Shown piece after piece: positions 23,626-32,169 of a stretch of DNA of 47,726 nt. The notes beneath the pieces are model-generated. The model worked only from the letters and a program-made list of their open reading frames with translations, was not told where the DNA came from and did no database searches. The translations under genes and the position numbers were made by a program. Origin of the DNA: Virgibacillus sp. AGTR (GTDB taxonomy: Bacteria; Bacillota; Bacilli; Bacillales; Amphibacillaceae); the NCBI RefSeq assembly GCF_016919725.2, contig NZ_JAJERH010000029.1, forward strand, positions 1 to 47,726, read 5' to 3'. The number at the start of each line of letters is the position of its first letter. Within the stretch, counting starts at the first letter, position 1.

Positions 23626-25296
23626 CTACCAAGTTCTAAATGGAGGAGAGCCTGGAACATTTAATATATCTGTAAGTGGCATAACATATCCCATGGCTAC
23701 TATTAGAATAAGTAGTATAATGATCGTTCCCCATCTTTCCGTCCATTTTGGAGTTGATAGTACGTCTGCTTCTGGTTCTCCAATTGGAAATTCTGTGTTT
23801 CCTTTTGGCGCAAAGAACATAAGATTAACTACGATATAAACCATAAGTACAACCCCAACAATTAAGAAGGTTCCTCCAACTGCAAGGAAAATTAAGTAAG
23901 GATCCCAGCTTAAGGCTGTAGCGTTATCTCCATAAGTTGTATAAGAAGTTCTTCGAGGCGATCCTAAAAGACCAACTAAATGCATTGCTCCTGACATAAA
24001 TGTCATACCAATAGTCCAGATAATGGTTTGAATGATACCTAGTTTGTTTATTTTTGGTGTTAATTTTCTCTTTGATAGATATGGAATTAACCAATATGTA
24101 ATACCGAAGAAGGTTAATGCTACCGTAACACCAAGAGTTAAATGGAAGTGTCCAACTATCCAAAGTGAATTATGAACTACTTGATTTAGTTGATTATTTG
24201 TTTGTGCAATACCACCAGCACCGGCAGGGATAAATGCAACCATTGCAATAAATGGTGCAAGGAAACGCACATCTCCCCACGGTAATTTTTTGAACCAGTC
24301 TAATAGACCCTTAGCACCTTTTCTTCTACCTGCACGTTCAAACACAGCAAACATAGCAAATGCAGTCATCATAGATGGGAACCCAATGGATAAACTCATA
24401 AATACATGGATGAATTTCCAGCCTTCTGTAATACCAGGGTCAACAATTTGATGATGGAATCCTCCAGGAATATTGAGTATAACTAATAAAATAACTACTA
24501 AACGTGTGATAGCATCACTAAATAGTTTTCCACCAATAATCTTTGGTACAGCGACATACCATGCAGAAATCGCAGTTAAATACCAAATATTAACTAGAGT
24601 ATGGCCGAAACTCCAAAATAATGTACGACTAAGCATAACATTGATGGTTTCCGTCCACCCTAGTGACCATGGAATTAACATTAACACTTCTATGGTAACA
24701 CCGATACTTCCCAAGACTAATAAAACGAATACACCAGTTGCAAAGAATGATAACAAAGGAATATGCTGTCCTTTATGATTTCTTCTCCAATTTGCTACAT
24801 TGATAAACACGCCAAATGCTGCTATCCAAATTCCCACAACAAGAAAAACTAGGCCAATGTAAAATAGAGGAGTTGCTTGCATTGGTGGGTAGAAAGTATA
24901 CATAACTGATGCATTACCCATGGCAACAGTAGTTGCAACAAACACAACACCAATTACCAATAATCCAAATGCTGTCCAACCAAATTTTCTAACCTTTGGA
25001 AGTAATCCTCCCATTGTATGGGAAATTCCAGCATAGAAATACCCAATTACAAAAGTGGTGGTAAATACAAGAACTAATAAGATTCCATGCGTTGTTAGTG
25101 TTTGATAATAGTCAAACCATGTTGGCAATTCCATTAGACCTGCACGGTTTAATCCTTGAAAAAGACCTAAAAATCCACCTATTAATAACGCAATAAATGA
25201 AACAGTAAAATAGGTTAATGATAATCGTGCATCTTTAGGATTAACTCCTAGAGCCTGTTGCATCTTTCCAAATGGTTTTTCTTTAACTAACTCCAT
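23626..25296 (-). CDS. B-family heme-copper subunit I lacking the active-site Tyr: probable NO reductase (bNOR/CuA-NOR)
   Basis: A 556-aa protein with about 13 helices, co-linear with ba3-type oxidase subunit I. Heme and CuB ligands are all present: H70, H232, H281, H282, H383, H385 (GGFHHQIVDPG, GHFHL). But the active-site motif HPxVY reads HTLVN, so the cross-linked Tyr needed for O2 reduction is Asn236 and the Pro is Thr. Another usual Tyr in the later helix (before VVHN) is Gln. Loss of this Tyr is the hallmark of NO reductases; a B-family CuA-containing NO reductase is known from Bacillus azotoformans. The nar neighbourhood and anaerobic-type promoter agree. Automatic annotation would say cytochrome c oxidase. 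Confidence 0.9.
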   Translation of the reverse strand: MELVKEKPFGKMQQALGVNPKDARLSLTYFTVSFIALLIGGFLGLFQGLNRAGLMELPTWFDYYQTLTTHGILLVLVFTTTFVIGYFYAGISHTMGGLLPKVRKFGWTAFGLLVIGVVFVATTVAMGNASVMYTFYPPMQATPLFYIGLVFLVVGIWIAAFGVFINVANWRRNHKGQHIPLLSFFATGVFVLLVLGSIGVTIEVLMLIPWSLGWTETINVMLSRTLFWSFGHTLVNIWYLTAISAWYVAVPKIIGGKLFSDAITRLVVILLVILNIPGGFHHQIVDPGITEGWKFIHVFMSLSIGFPSMMTAFAMFAVFERAGRRKGAKGLLDWFKKLPWGDVRFLAPFIAMVAFIPAGAGGIAQTNNQLNQVVHNSLWIVGHFHLTLGVTVALTFFGITYWLIPYLSKRKLTPKINKLGIIQTIIWTIGMTFMSGAMHLVGLLGSPRRTSYTTYGDNATALSWDPYLIFLAVGGTFLIVGVVLMVYIVVNLMFFAPKGNTEFPIGEPEADVLSTPKWTERWGTIIILLILIVAMGYVMPLTDILNVPGSPPFRTW

Positions 25297-25311
25297 TTAT
25301 TTCTCCTCCCT

Positions 25312-25779
25312 TTATTTAACGGTGATAGTTGTCGACATCATTTGGTGACCGACACCGCAGTACTCATTACATAAAACGAGATATTCACCTGGTTTGTCAA
25401 AGGTTTGTGAAATTTTTTGTATGTGTCCAGGAGTTACCATAGCATTAATATTGGTACCAGCCACTTGAAAGCCATGTACTACATCTCTAGAAGTCATTGT
25501 AAAATGAACGGTTGACCCTACTGGGACTTCAATTTCATTTGGTGTAAAACTAAAGGCTTGTAATATCATAACTACCTCATATTCGTTTTCGCCAATCTCA
25601 AATATCCCAGGATTATCAAATGGTGTAGTTTGATCTACTTTTTGAGGATCAATGGTTTCCATTCCACTTGGCGGTGCCATTCCTTGAGCAAATGCCTGAT
25701 ATCCTGTTATCACCATAGAAAGAGCAATAATTCCAATTCCAATAATTAACCAAATTTCTTCAGCACGATGTAATTTCAT
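25312..25779 (-). CDS. CuA-containing subunit II of the heme-copper (NO reductase-like) complex
   Basis: A 155-aa protein with one N-terminal membrane helix (about 9-31) and an extracytoplasmic cupredoxin domain. The CuA ligands are complete: H102 (VVHGFQV), C137, E139, C141, H145 and M148 (CNEYCGVGHQMM). It is short, like ba3-type subunit II. It accepts electrons from a membrane cytochrome c or from menaquinol and passes them to subunit I. It lies 15 bp upstream of the subunit I gene. Confidence 0.93.
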   Translation of the reverse strand: MKLHRAEEIWLIIGIGIIALSMVITGYQAFAQGMAPPSGMETIDPQKVDQTTPFDNPGIFEIGENEYEVVMILQAFSFTPNEIEVPVGSTVHFTMTSRDVVHGFQVAGTNINAMVTPGHIQKISQTFDKPGEYLVLCNEYCGVGHQMMSTTITVK

Positions 25780-25794
25780 ACAAATACCCCCCTA

Positions 25795-25947
25795 TTAAAT
25801 TCTCACCATATACAAAACCCATAATAGTAGAATAAAAGCTATAATGGTTCCTCCAACAAATACAATTGAGGAAAATAATGTCCCTTTTAGAGAATACTTT
25901 TTATTATCCTTTTCTTTTGCAATAACATTTTTATTATTCGTTTCCAT
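25795..25947 (-). CDS. small subunit IIa-like membrane peptide of the heme-copper complex
   Basis: A 50-aa frame: charged N-terminus, then SLKGTLFSSIVFVGGTIIAF and a single membrane helix to the end. This is the pattern of subunit IIa (CbaD-like) of ba3-type oxidases, including the SLKGT start of the helix. A very strong GGGAGGGG ribosome binding site precedes ATG 25947. It is the first gene of the operon, 15 bp before subunit II, directly behind the Crp/Fnr promoter. Easily missed because of its size. Confidence 0.85.
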   Translation of the reverse strand: METNNKNVIAKEKDNKKYSLKGTLFSSIVFVGGTIIAFILLLWVLYMVRI

Positions 25948-25981
25948 TACTTACCCCTCCCTTATGTTTTTTCTTACTTAC

Positions 25982-26024
25982 ATTCTAAATTTTGCACTAC
26001 TTAACATAAGTGAACTACATCACA
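25982..26024 (-). promoter_or_regulatory. Crp/Fnr box and promoter of the heme-copper operon
   Basis: On the minus strand TGTGATGTAGTTCACT (26009-26024) is followed by TAGAAT (25982-25987), centres 32 bp apart, so the box is at -41.5. The leader would be about 28 nt. A lone TGTGA half site lies at 26032-26036. Confidence 0.8.
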
Positions 26025-26164
26025 CTTCAAATGTGATTTAAAGCAAAGCTTATAGATTACGTGACAATAGTTTGAACACCCAGGTTTGAATAATTAGTGA
26101 TAATAAGGTTAGTGACTATTTTTTAAAAGGTTAATGGGCACAAGCAAGCAGATCCTTCAGCTTA

Positions 26165-26235
26165 CCTACTTCAATCCGATGGTGGATAAACGCCCCCCAA
26201 CTGCTTGAGGTTCCACTTCATATGAAAAAATACAT
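26165..26235. repeat. possible degenerate copy E of the dispersed repeat
   Basis: CTTCAATCCGATGGTGGAT (about 26169) followed by AAACGCCCCCCAACTG recalls the first hairpin of copies C and D, but the stem is broken. Apart from this and the promoter, 25948-26342 shows nothing coding. Confidence 0.3.
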
Positions 26236-26342
26236 TCGTTCATAAACTATACAAAGCATCTACATAATTTCTGCAAATTTTTATCTTAGAATAACAGTAC
26301 GTGTCTTTTAGATTGAAATTAATTATTGTAGGGAGGGTATAT

Positions 26343-26918
26343 ATGAGCTTGGAGGAGGCTAAAAAGAAAAAGAAGAACAAAAAAAGAAATCGCTTCATTT
26401 TTCGAACAGCTATTCTAGCTGTATTAATAGGTGCTATTGTATTTGCATTAATTTCTAACATACAAGCAGATAACAGCGTTTATCAGATCGGTGATGATGC
26501 ACCCGACTTTAAATTAAAACAAATAAATAAGAATAATAAAGAAGAAATGATTCAACTTAGTGATTTTGAAGGAAAAGGTGTCATGTTAAACTTTTGGGGA
26601 ACCTGGTGTAAACCCTGTGAAGAAGAAATGCCTTACATGCAAGCACTTTATCCCAAATATAAAGATAAAGGAATTGAAATTATCGCCGTTAGTTTAGATA
26701 ATACAGAATTAGCTGTTGACAGTTTTATTGATAAATATGATTTAACGTTTCCGATTCCTCATGATAAAACAGGAGAAGTAATGGATCTATATAAAGTAGG
26801 ACCTATTCCAAGTAGCTTTTTTATAAACCCTGATGGAAAGATAGAAAGAATAATAAATGGTGCGTTGACATTAGAAAAACTTGATGGATATTTACAAGAA
26901 ATACTTCCTCAGAAATAA
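26343..26918 (+). CDS. resA: ResA/TlpA-like thiol-disulfide oxidoreductase
   Basis: A 191-aa protein: a Lys-rich cytoplasmic start, one membrane helix (about 18-40), then an extracytoplasmic thioredoxin fold. Active site WCKPCEEE has Cys 89 and 92; Glu95 sits where ResA has its catalytic Glu (CxxC+3). The cis-Pro loop is in VGPIPSSFFI. ResA reduces apocytochrome c before heme attachment; reduction of CuA or CueP Cys is another option here. GGGAGGG ahead of ATG 26343 fixes the start. ccdA follows 29 bp downstream. Confidence 0.88.
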   Translation: MSLEEAKKKKKNKKRNRFIFRTAILAVLIGAIVFALISNIQADNSVYQIGDDAPDFKLKQINKNNKEEMIQLSDFEGKGVMLNFWGTWCKPCEEEMPYMQALYPKYKDKGIEIIAVSLDNTELAVDSFIDKYDLTFPIPHDKTGEVMDLYKVGPIPSSFFINPDGKIERIINGALTLEKLDGYLQEILPQK

Positions 26919-26947
26919 GTCTCTAAACAAAAGGGGGATAAGTAGTT

Positions 26948-27652
26948 TTGAACGAAATAAATATATTCCTAGCTTTTGGTGCGGGGTTTCTCTCTTTTAT
27001 TTCACCTTGTGTATTACCACTTTACCCAGCATTTTTATCATATATTACTGGGATGAGCGTAAGTGAAATAAAAGAAGAAAATAAAAAAATAAATAAAAAA
27101 GCCCTCTTACATACCATTCTGTTTTTACTAGGATTCTCAAGTATTTTTATAATGATTGGTTTTACCACATCATATATATCCGAATTTTTGTTGACATACC
27201 AGGATATCATTAGACAAATTGGTGCCGTTTTAATTATTTTCTTTGGGCTAGTGATTGTAGGAATATTTAATTTTAAAATTCTCATGAAGGATAAAAAAAT
27301 CTCATTCAAAAATCGTCCAGGAGGTTATTTTGGGTCGTATCTTATAGGAATGGCATTCTCTTTAGGCTGGACACCGTGTACTGGTCCTATATTAGCTATC
27401 GTATTATCATTAGCTGCAACTAATCCTGATGTTGGTATGGTAATGATGATTAGTTATGTATCAGGTTTCTCCATTCCATTTCTTTTGTTGGCATTCTTTG
27501 TTGGTAAAATAAAGTGGATTAAAAAGCATAATCAAAAATTAATACAAATTGGCGGATACATTATGATTTTTATGGGAGTTGCACTATTCTTTGATTGGAT
27601 GACCAAATTAACCTCCTTTTTAGCCGGATGGTTTGGTTTCACTGGTTTTTAA
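26948..27652 (+). CDS. ccdA: CcdA/DsbD-like thiol electron transporter
   Basis: A 234-aa protein with six membrane helices. The two redox Cys motifs are SFISPCVLPLYPAFLSYITG in helix 1 and SLGWTPCTGPILAIVLSLA in helix 4. CcdA carries electrons from cytoplasmic thioredoxin to extracytoplasmic ResA-type proteins. The start is TTG 26948, with AAGGGGG about 10 nt upstream. It follows resA in one operon, and the CueP gene follows about 110 bp later. Confidence 0.93.
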   Translation: MNEINIFLAFGAGFLSFISPCVLPLYPAFLSYITGMSVSEIKEENKKINKKALLHTILFLLGFSSIFIMIGFTTSYISEFLLTYQDIIRQIGAVLIIFFGLVIVGIFNFKILMKDKKISFKNRPGGYFGSYLIGMAFSLGWTPCTGPILAIVLSLAATNPDVGMVMMISYVSGFSIPFLLLAFFVGKIKWIKKHNQKLIQIGGYIMIFMGVALFFDWMTKLTSFLAGWFGFTGF

Positions 27653-27765
27653 AAGGCGGACAAATTGATATGTTCCTTTCTCATCTATTACATATCGTTT
27701 GTCTACATATGGTAAAATACTATCAAATTACATTTTATACTTTTAAAATAGGAGTTGAATAATAT

Positions 27766-28287
27766 ATGAAAAAAGGCATTCTTGCAGTGATTGGTTTCGT
27801 ACTCATCTTCATCGTTGCGGCCTGTGATGACAGTGCTTCGAATAAAAAAGAAGGAAAAAATGTAAAAGAAATGGTACATAATTACAGTGTTGGTAGTACC
27901 GATGATGTGTCTGCATCCATTACTTCCGAAGAGCTTATTGTTACGGATAGTGGTAATAAAGAGACGACTTATAATCTTCCAGAAGAGGAATTTTTCGTTT
28001 CCATTGCACCGTTTATTAATACCACACACCATTGTACCAACCATAGTCTAACCGGATGTCAAGGAGAGTTGGTGAAAAAAGAATTTGATGTGTATATTCA
28101 AGATGAAGAAGGTAATGTGGTTGTTGATGAAACCATGACATCATTAAAAAATGGGTTTATTGATTTATGGTTACCAAGAGATAAAACATTTCAAGTTAAA
28201 ATGGAATATGATGGAAAAACAACAGAATCAGAAATTTCCACCTTTGAAGGCGACAACACGTGTATAACAACAATGCAGTTGTCTTAG
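27766..28287 (+). CDS. CueP-family copper-binding lipoprotein
   Basis: A 173-aa lipoprotein (lipobox VAAC, Cys20). The mature part matches the copper protein CueP of Salmonella: EEEFFVSIAPFINTTHHCTN, then HSLTGCQGEL, FIDLWLPRD and NTCITTMQL. Cys 90, 98 and 166 correspond to the three conserved CueP Cys; His 88, 89 and 93 are extra candidate ligands. CueP buffers or delivers Cu in the periplasm; here it would act at the outer membrane face of a Gram-positive cell, next to a thiol-reducing pair and near the SCO/CuA genes. Confidence 0.88.
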   Translation: MKKGILAVIGFVLIFIVAACDDSASNKKEGKNVKEMVHNYSVGSTDDVSASITSEELIVTDSGNKETTYNLPEEEFFVSIAPFINTTHHCTNHSLTGCQGELVKKEFDVYIQDEEGNVVVDETMTSLKNGFIDLWLPRDKTFQVKMEYDGKTTESEISTFEGDNTCITTMQLS

Positions 28288-28310
28288 CATTATTTTTTCG
28301 TAATTACTAA

Positions 28311-28357
28311 AAAACAGTGTAAGTATGAAGCATATGTATGCTTACTTACACTGTTTT
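28311..28357 (+). terminator. terminator of the resA-ccdA-cueP run
   Basis: AAAACAGTGTAAG at the left pairs with CTTACACTGTTTT at the right, with an inner AAGCATA/TATGCTT stem and a run of T in the right arm. It is 24 nt after the CueP stop. Confidence 0.75.
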
Positions 28358-28482
28358 AACATACCTACTACAAAAAGAGAGGCGATGAGTAAATATTCTC
28401 TTTCTTAAGGTAATAGGGATAAACAACTTTTCATGTTCACTGCCTATTCGATATATCAGAGATGAAATGAATTGTTTATATG

Positions 28483-29139
28483 CTAAAGATATTTATCAAA
28501 TTCTTTTCTTACCTTAACAGTTTTAGCAGGAGTTCCATAAGCTACCTTATAATCTTCAATATCATCCAATACAGTCGATCCTGCTCCTATCACAGTATGT
28601 TGACCGATTGTTACAGCATGGATAACATTAGCTCCCATTGCTACGGTTGATCCAACTCCTACTAATACATTTCCCCCTAAGGTTGCGCTTGGAGAAATGG
28701 ATACATAATCTCCTATCTCACAATCATGAGCTATTGAACTTTTAGTATTTACAATACAATGTTCTCCAATCTGAGCGTCACTATTAATAATAGCTCCCGC
28801 CATTACAACAGTTCCTTCACCTATAGTAACACCTCTAGCTATAGAGGTATAAGGATGTATGACTACTGTAAACTTAAAAAATGGGTTTATTTCTTTAACT
28901 CTTTTTACAGCTTGTTTTCTTTTCCAGTTATCACCTATTCCAACGATTCCTGTATCTATGCTATTTCGCTTTACATATTCTTCATCACCTAATACTTCAT
29001 AACCATATAGCCTCTCACCTGGTTGCCGCTGGTTATCTATTATTCCTTTAATCTTCCTATTAGCTTTTTCTAAAGCATCAATAATTAGCTTTGCATGACC
29101 ACCTGAACTTCCTGAACAAATGATAACTATCTCTTCCAA
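28483..29139 (-). CDS. NeuD/PglD-family hexapeptide acyltransferase
   Basis: About 218 aa: an N-terminal Rossmann-like domain (IICSGSSGGHAKLIIDAL, dinucleotide-type Gly loop for UDP-sugar binding) followed by a left-handed beta-helix of hexapeptide repeats (about 105-190: GVTIGEG, SDAQIGEHCIV, CEIGDYV, ATLGGNVLVG) and the catalytic-type His in SIAHDCEIG. Members acetylate amino- or sialic-acid sugars for surface glycans. It stands alone, with no glycan genes beside it. Start is GTG 29148 or TTG 29139; spacing from GAGG favours 29139. Confidence 0.87.
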   Translation of the reverse strand: MEEIVIICSGSSGGHAKLIIDALEKANRKIKGIIDNQRQPGERLYGYEVLGDEEYVKRNSIDTGIVGIGDNWKRKQAVKRVKEINPFFKFTVVIHPYTSIARGVTIGEGTVVMAGAIINSDAQIGEHCIVNTKSSIAHDCEIGDYVSISPSATLGGNVLVGVGSTVAMGANVIHAVTIGQHTVIGAGSTVLDDIEDYKVAYGTPAKTVKVRKEFDKYL

Positions 29140-29342
29140 TGTAAACACCTACCTCAGGATATCTAAATTTGCTTGGTTTTACTTAGAGACAACCTGTTAA
29201 TTAACGTTTTCGATGTGTTCCGGCATCAGCATTCCTGTACAGTAACATAATAGAAATTTACCTTCATGGCAATTTACAATACCAATTTAGAACACTTTAC
29301 TCCTTATTGGTGTTATGCGCTCGTTAATTGAAGAAGCATTCG

Positions 29343-29804
29343 CTATATTATCTCATCATAATACTCGGCAAGCTGTTCTTCTGAGATTACTCGTAAGCCA
29401 TTTCTTTTTAGTAAGGCAGTAGTAACTCCATTTCCAGTGATTTTCTCCCCCATAAATTCACCATTATAAATCATGGAATTTCCACAGGAAGGACTATACT
29501 CCTTAAGAACAACCACTGTTGCATTAACAGCCTTAGCTTTTTTTAAAGTCGAGTAGGCTCCTTTTATGTATAGTTCTGTAACATCTCTACCTGATTTCTC
29601 GACTACTTTAGCTTTCCCATCCAATACATCTTCCCCATTACCACCTATTATTTCAGCAGGTTCTCTAGGGGTTGAGAAACCACCAAGCAATTCCGGGCAT
29701 ACAGGTATTGCCTTATTCTCTTCTATTAATTTACTAAGCTTGTGATCTAAACTATGCGTATATCTTACCTTTAGTCCTGCTAAACAAGAACTCACTAATA
29801 TCAT
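29343..29804 (-). CDS. DUF523 protein, TudS-like 4Fe-4S desulfidase
   Basis: A 153-aa single-domain DUF523 protein. Three conserved Cys (C7 in SSCLAG, C36 in PVCPELLGG, C107 in SPSCG) match the ligands of the [4Fe-4S] cluster in TudS thiouracil desulfidase, where a free iron site takes the sulfur. It may detoxify or recycle thiolated bases. Start ATG 29804 with GGAGG upstream. No operon partner. Confidence 0.9.
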   Translation of the reverse strand: MILVSSCLAGLKVRYTHSLDHKLSKLIEENKAIPVCPELLGGFSTPREPAEIIGGNGEDVLDGKAKVVEKSGRDVTELYIKGAYSTLKKAKAVNATVVVLKEYSPSCGNSMIYNGEFMGEKITGNGVTTALLKRNGLRVISEEQLAEYYDEII

Positions 29805-30059
29805 TTACTAACTCCTCCATTTAATAGTATGACCTAGTACACCTATCTTCTTATTAATAGAGAAGCTTCGATTTATTTACTGCTAATTTCTCCGTATTTA
29901 ACTAATGTGGCTCTTATAATGGTTAACAATAATAGAAGCACGGTTGCAAATTAGCTTATTATTCTTTAACTAAAGCTACATTTAGTTGGAGAAGTATTTA
30001 AATATTTATGAATTATTTGTTTTAGATTACAGGTTTAATTCAATACATCTCTTTGTTCT

Positions 30060-30350
30060 TTACATTTTACTCTGCCATTTGGCTATTTTTCTTGTTATAA
30101 ATTCTTGTAATTCATCTTCACTTTCAGCTACTTTATAAAACAAAGCTAAAGATACAAGAATGACATCTATACATTCTTCTTTTACATCATCAATACCTAA
30201 TTGTTTATACTCACTTCCGTTGGCTTTTAAATAAGATAATACTGCTTGCGAGGTTTCTCCAGCCTCTTCTGATAATTTTAATGCCATTTGCTCAATTGTT
30301 TTTGGTTCTTTCTCACTTAATAGCTTAACCTGCTTCAATAATTTCTCCAT
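30060..30350 (-). CDS. MazG-like nucleotide pyrophosphohydrolase
   Basis: A 96-aa all-alpha NTP pyrophosphohydrolase. The metal-binding pattern is KLSEEAGE (EExxE) followed about 28 residues later by ECIDVIL (ExxD), as in MazG/HisE-like house-cleaning enzymes that cleave NTP to NMP and PPi. The small single-domain size suits a dimer or tetramer. It has a good AGGAGG ribosome binding site and no partner. 29805-30059 and 30351-30554 show nothing coding. Confidence 0.83.
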   Translation of the reverse strand: MEKLLKQVKLLSEKEPKTIEQMALKLSEEAGETSQAVLSYLKANGSEYKQLGIDDVKEECIDVILVSLALFYKVAESEDELQEFITRKIAKWQSKM

Positions 30351-30554
30351 CGTCGTATATAACCTCCTATTATTTTTATCATTCGTATTGTAATTCGAAT
30401 TTTTCTTTTGGATCTTCCTATTTTATGTCTTAGCTTCGTCAAGACGAAAAGATTTAAAATTAACCTCTATTTTATATAATAACAATAATTTTTAACATTT
30501 GTATTCTTATACAGAAAATAACGCCCTATTACTTTAAGTACTAAATTTTAGATA

Positions 30555-30902
30555 GGCTACACTAAATTGGACAGAGAAAATGAGGGCTTGTAAACTTAGA
30601 TTAATAACTGAAGGGGCATACAGCATACTACGATAGTTCGTCAACGTCGAACTTTTACACCCGAATTTAAACCTGAATTAGTGAAGCTCTATGAAACGGC
30701 AAATCGTGTGCAGATATTGCAAGAGAGTATAATATCACACCTTCTACATTAGGTCGTTGGATAAAAAATCATCAAGAAACAGGTTCATTTGCCGCCAAGG
30801 AATTGGTTTAATAATATTCGAATTCATGGAACAATAGGATATTTAACACCTGTGGAATTCAAATAACAGCCCCTATAATTTTTGTCTAATTTAGTGTTGA
30901 CA
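30555..30902 (+). mobile_element. internally deleted IS3-family element
   Basis: Both ends survive: a left end near TACACTAAATTGGACAGA and a right end TTTGTCTAATTTAGTGTTGACA that is its imperfect inverted partner. Between them is the start of an OrfA (RTFTPEFKPELVKLYETAN, then a frameshift, then LGRWIKNHQETGSF) joined to the last residues of OrfB (NNIRIHGTIGYLTPVEFK). About 1 kb of transposase is missing. It cannot move by itself but keeps both repeats, so it could be moved in trans. Confidence 0.8.
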
Positions 30903-30980
30903 TACCAATATGATGGTCATATAAGAATGACCTTTTTTAACTTTAAATTCCATTTTAAAAAAACTCCTCAATAAATGCGG

Positions 30981-32045
30981 TTATGCCATTTCCTTTACCT
31001 TTTTTCTAAACTCCGTATCTGTGGCAACACTGATTACAAAATCATTAAATATAGTTCTTATCCAATATAAATCTCCCCCCTTATCATCCTCAATAAATAG
31101 GGAAACGGATATTGTCGTATCCTGTGATTCTTTATATAAGGCAGAAGTTAGAACGTATGGTGTAGCTCCCCCCTTATACCAAAAATAGTCATCCTTGTCA
31201 CTTTTTACACTTTTACCTATTACTATTTCACTAAATAACTTTTTTTCCTTTTTGGTTAAGAGTTCCTTTCCTAATCTTAACATTAGATCAGTATATTGAT
31301 TTGTCGTTGAATAAGCCATTCTTTTAGTGATTAACAATTGCATTTTGCGATCTAGCATGTTAGGCGTTTTTTCTTTAAGATAATCACTCCTATTCGCTTG
31401 CATTTTTACAAATAATTCATTTACTAATTCGTGATAGGACTGACTACTCATTGCGTCTAACTTATTTAAAGCTGGCTTCCGTTTATCTGATAAATACCCT
31501 GGCATAATAATAGGTGATGTTAAATAAGTTATTTTATCGTGATTTAGCTGGAGCACTTCGATACTTTCATTCACAACGTCTACTCCGATTTTATGTATCA
31601 AAAAGTCCGTACAGGCATTAGAACTGTATTGCATCATCCCTTTAGCTATTTCTAATAAAGATACTTCCGTAGGATAGTTTATCGAATATTTCCAATTAGG
31701 ATGAGCACCTCCATCTGTATCTTTAATGTAGAATTTTTCAAGTTCGTTTAATTTAACCTTTTCAGTAATGGATATCTTGTTATTCATTGCACTCTTAACA
31801 AAGTTATATGCTATTATTATTTTCATTGTACTCGCTAACGGATACTTTTTATCCGGGTTTATAGCTAGAGTATTTCGACCATTTTCTTTAATGGTTAAGG
31901 ATAGAGAAACTTTATGATTTTTAAAGTAATTTAATAAGTCGTATTTATTCTTCTTCATATTATGCTTATTTACTGCAATTCCTGAAACAACAAAAGCGAT
32001 AATTAGAGTTAGTAATAGTAATAAACCTATGATTAATAGTTTCAT
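30981..32045 (-). CDS. membrane-anchored class A beta-lactamase-like serine hydrolase
   Basis: About 354 aa. One N-terminal membrane helix (LLIIGLLLLLTLIIAFVVSG) anchors an extracytoplasmic serine hydrolase. Motifs in order: SxxK as PLASTMK, SxN-type as YSSNACTD, and KTG-type as WYKGGAT. The Glu166 omega loop of true lactamases was not found with certainty, so a wall-remodelling hydrolase or a divergent beta-lactamase is possible. I place the start at ATG 32045 (after AGGGCGG); ATG 32081 has no ribosome binding site. Confidence 0.82.
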   Translation of the reverse strand: MKLLIIGLLLLLTLIIAFVVSGIAVNKHNMKKNKYDLLNYFKNHKVSLSLTIKENGRNTLAINPDKKYPLASTMKIIIAYNFVKSAMNNKISITEKVKLNELEKFYIKDTDGGAHPNWKYSINYPTEVSLLEIAKGMMQYSSNACTDFLIHKIGVDVVNESIEVLQLNHDKITYLTSPIIMPGYLSDKRKPALNKLDAMSSQSYHELVNELFVKMQANRSDYLKEKTPNMLDRKMQLLITKRMAYSTTNQYTDLMLRLGKELLTKKEKKLFSEIVIGKSVKSDKDDYFWYKGGATPYVLTSALYKESQDTTISVSLFIEDDKGGDLYWIRTIFNDFVISVATDTEFRKKVKEMA

Positions 32046-32169
32046 TTTCGACCGCCCTAATATATGATATTGAGGATTCATTTTTATTAGCGAAAGTTTT
32101 TTAGGAGAAGGAAATATGATGAAGCCACATTAGAATTTATGGCTGTTGAGAACCAAATGTACCTATAAA

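Noticed and set aside
23626-25296. Plain annotation as ba3-type cytochrome c oxidase subunit I
   Set aside because: The HPxVY motif is HTLVN, so the essential Tyr is missing; kept only as an alternative if compensation is shown.
26032-26036. Extra TGTGA next to the heme-copper operon promoter
   Set aside because: Only a half site; no TCACA partner at N6.
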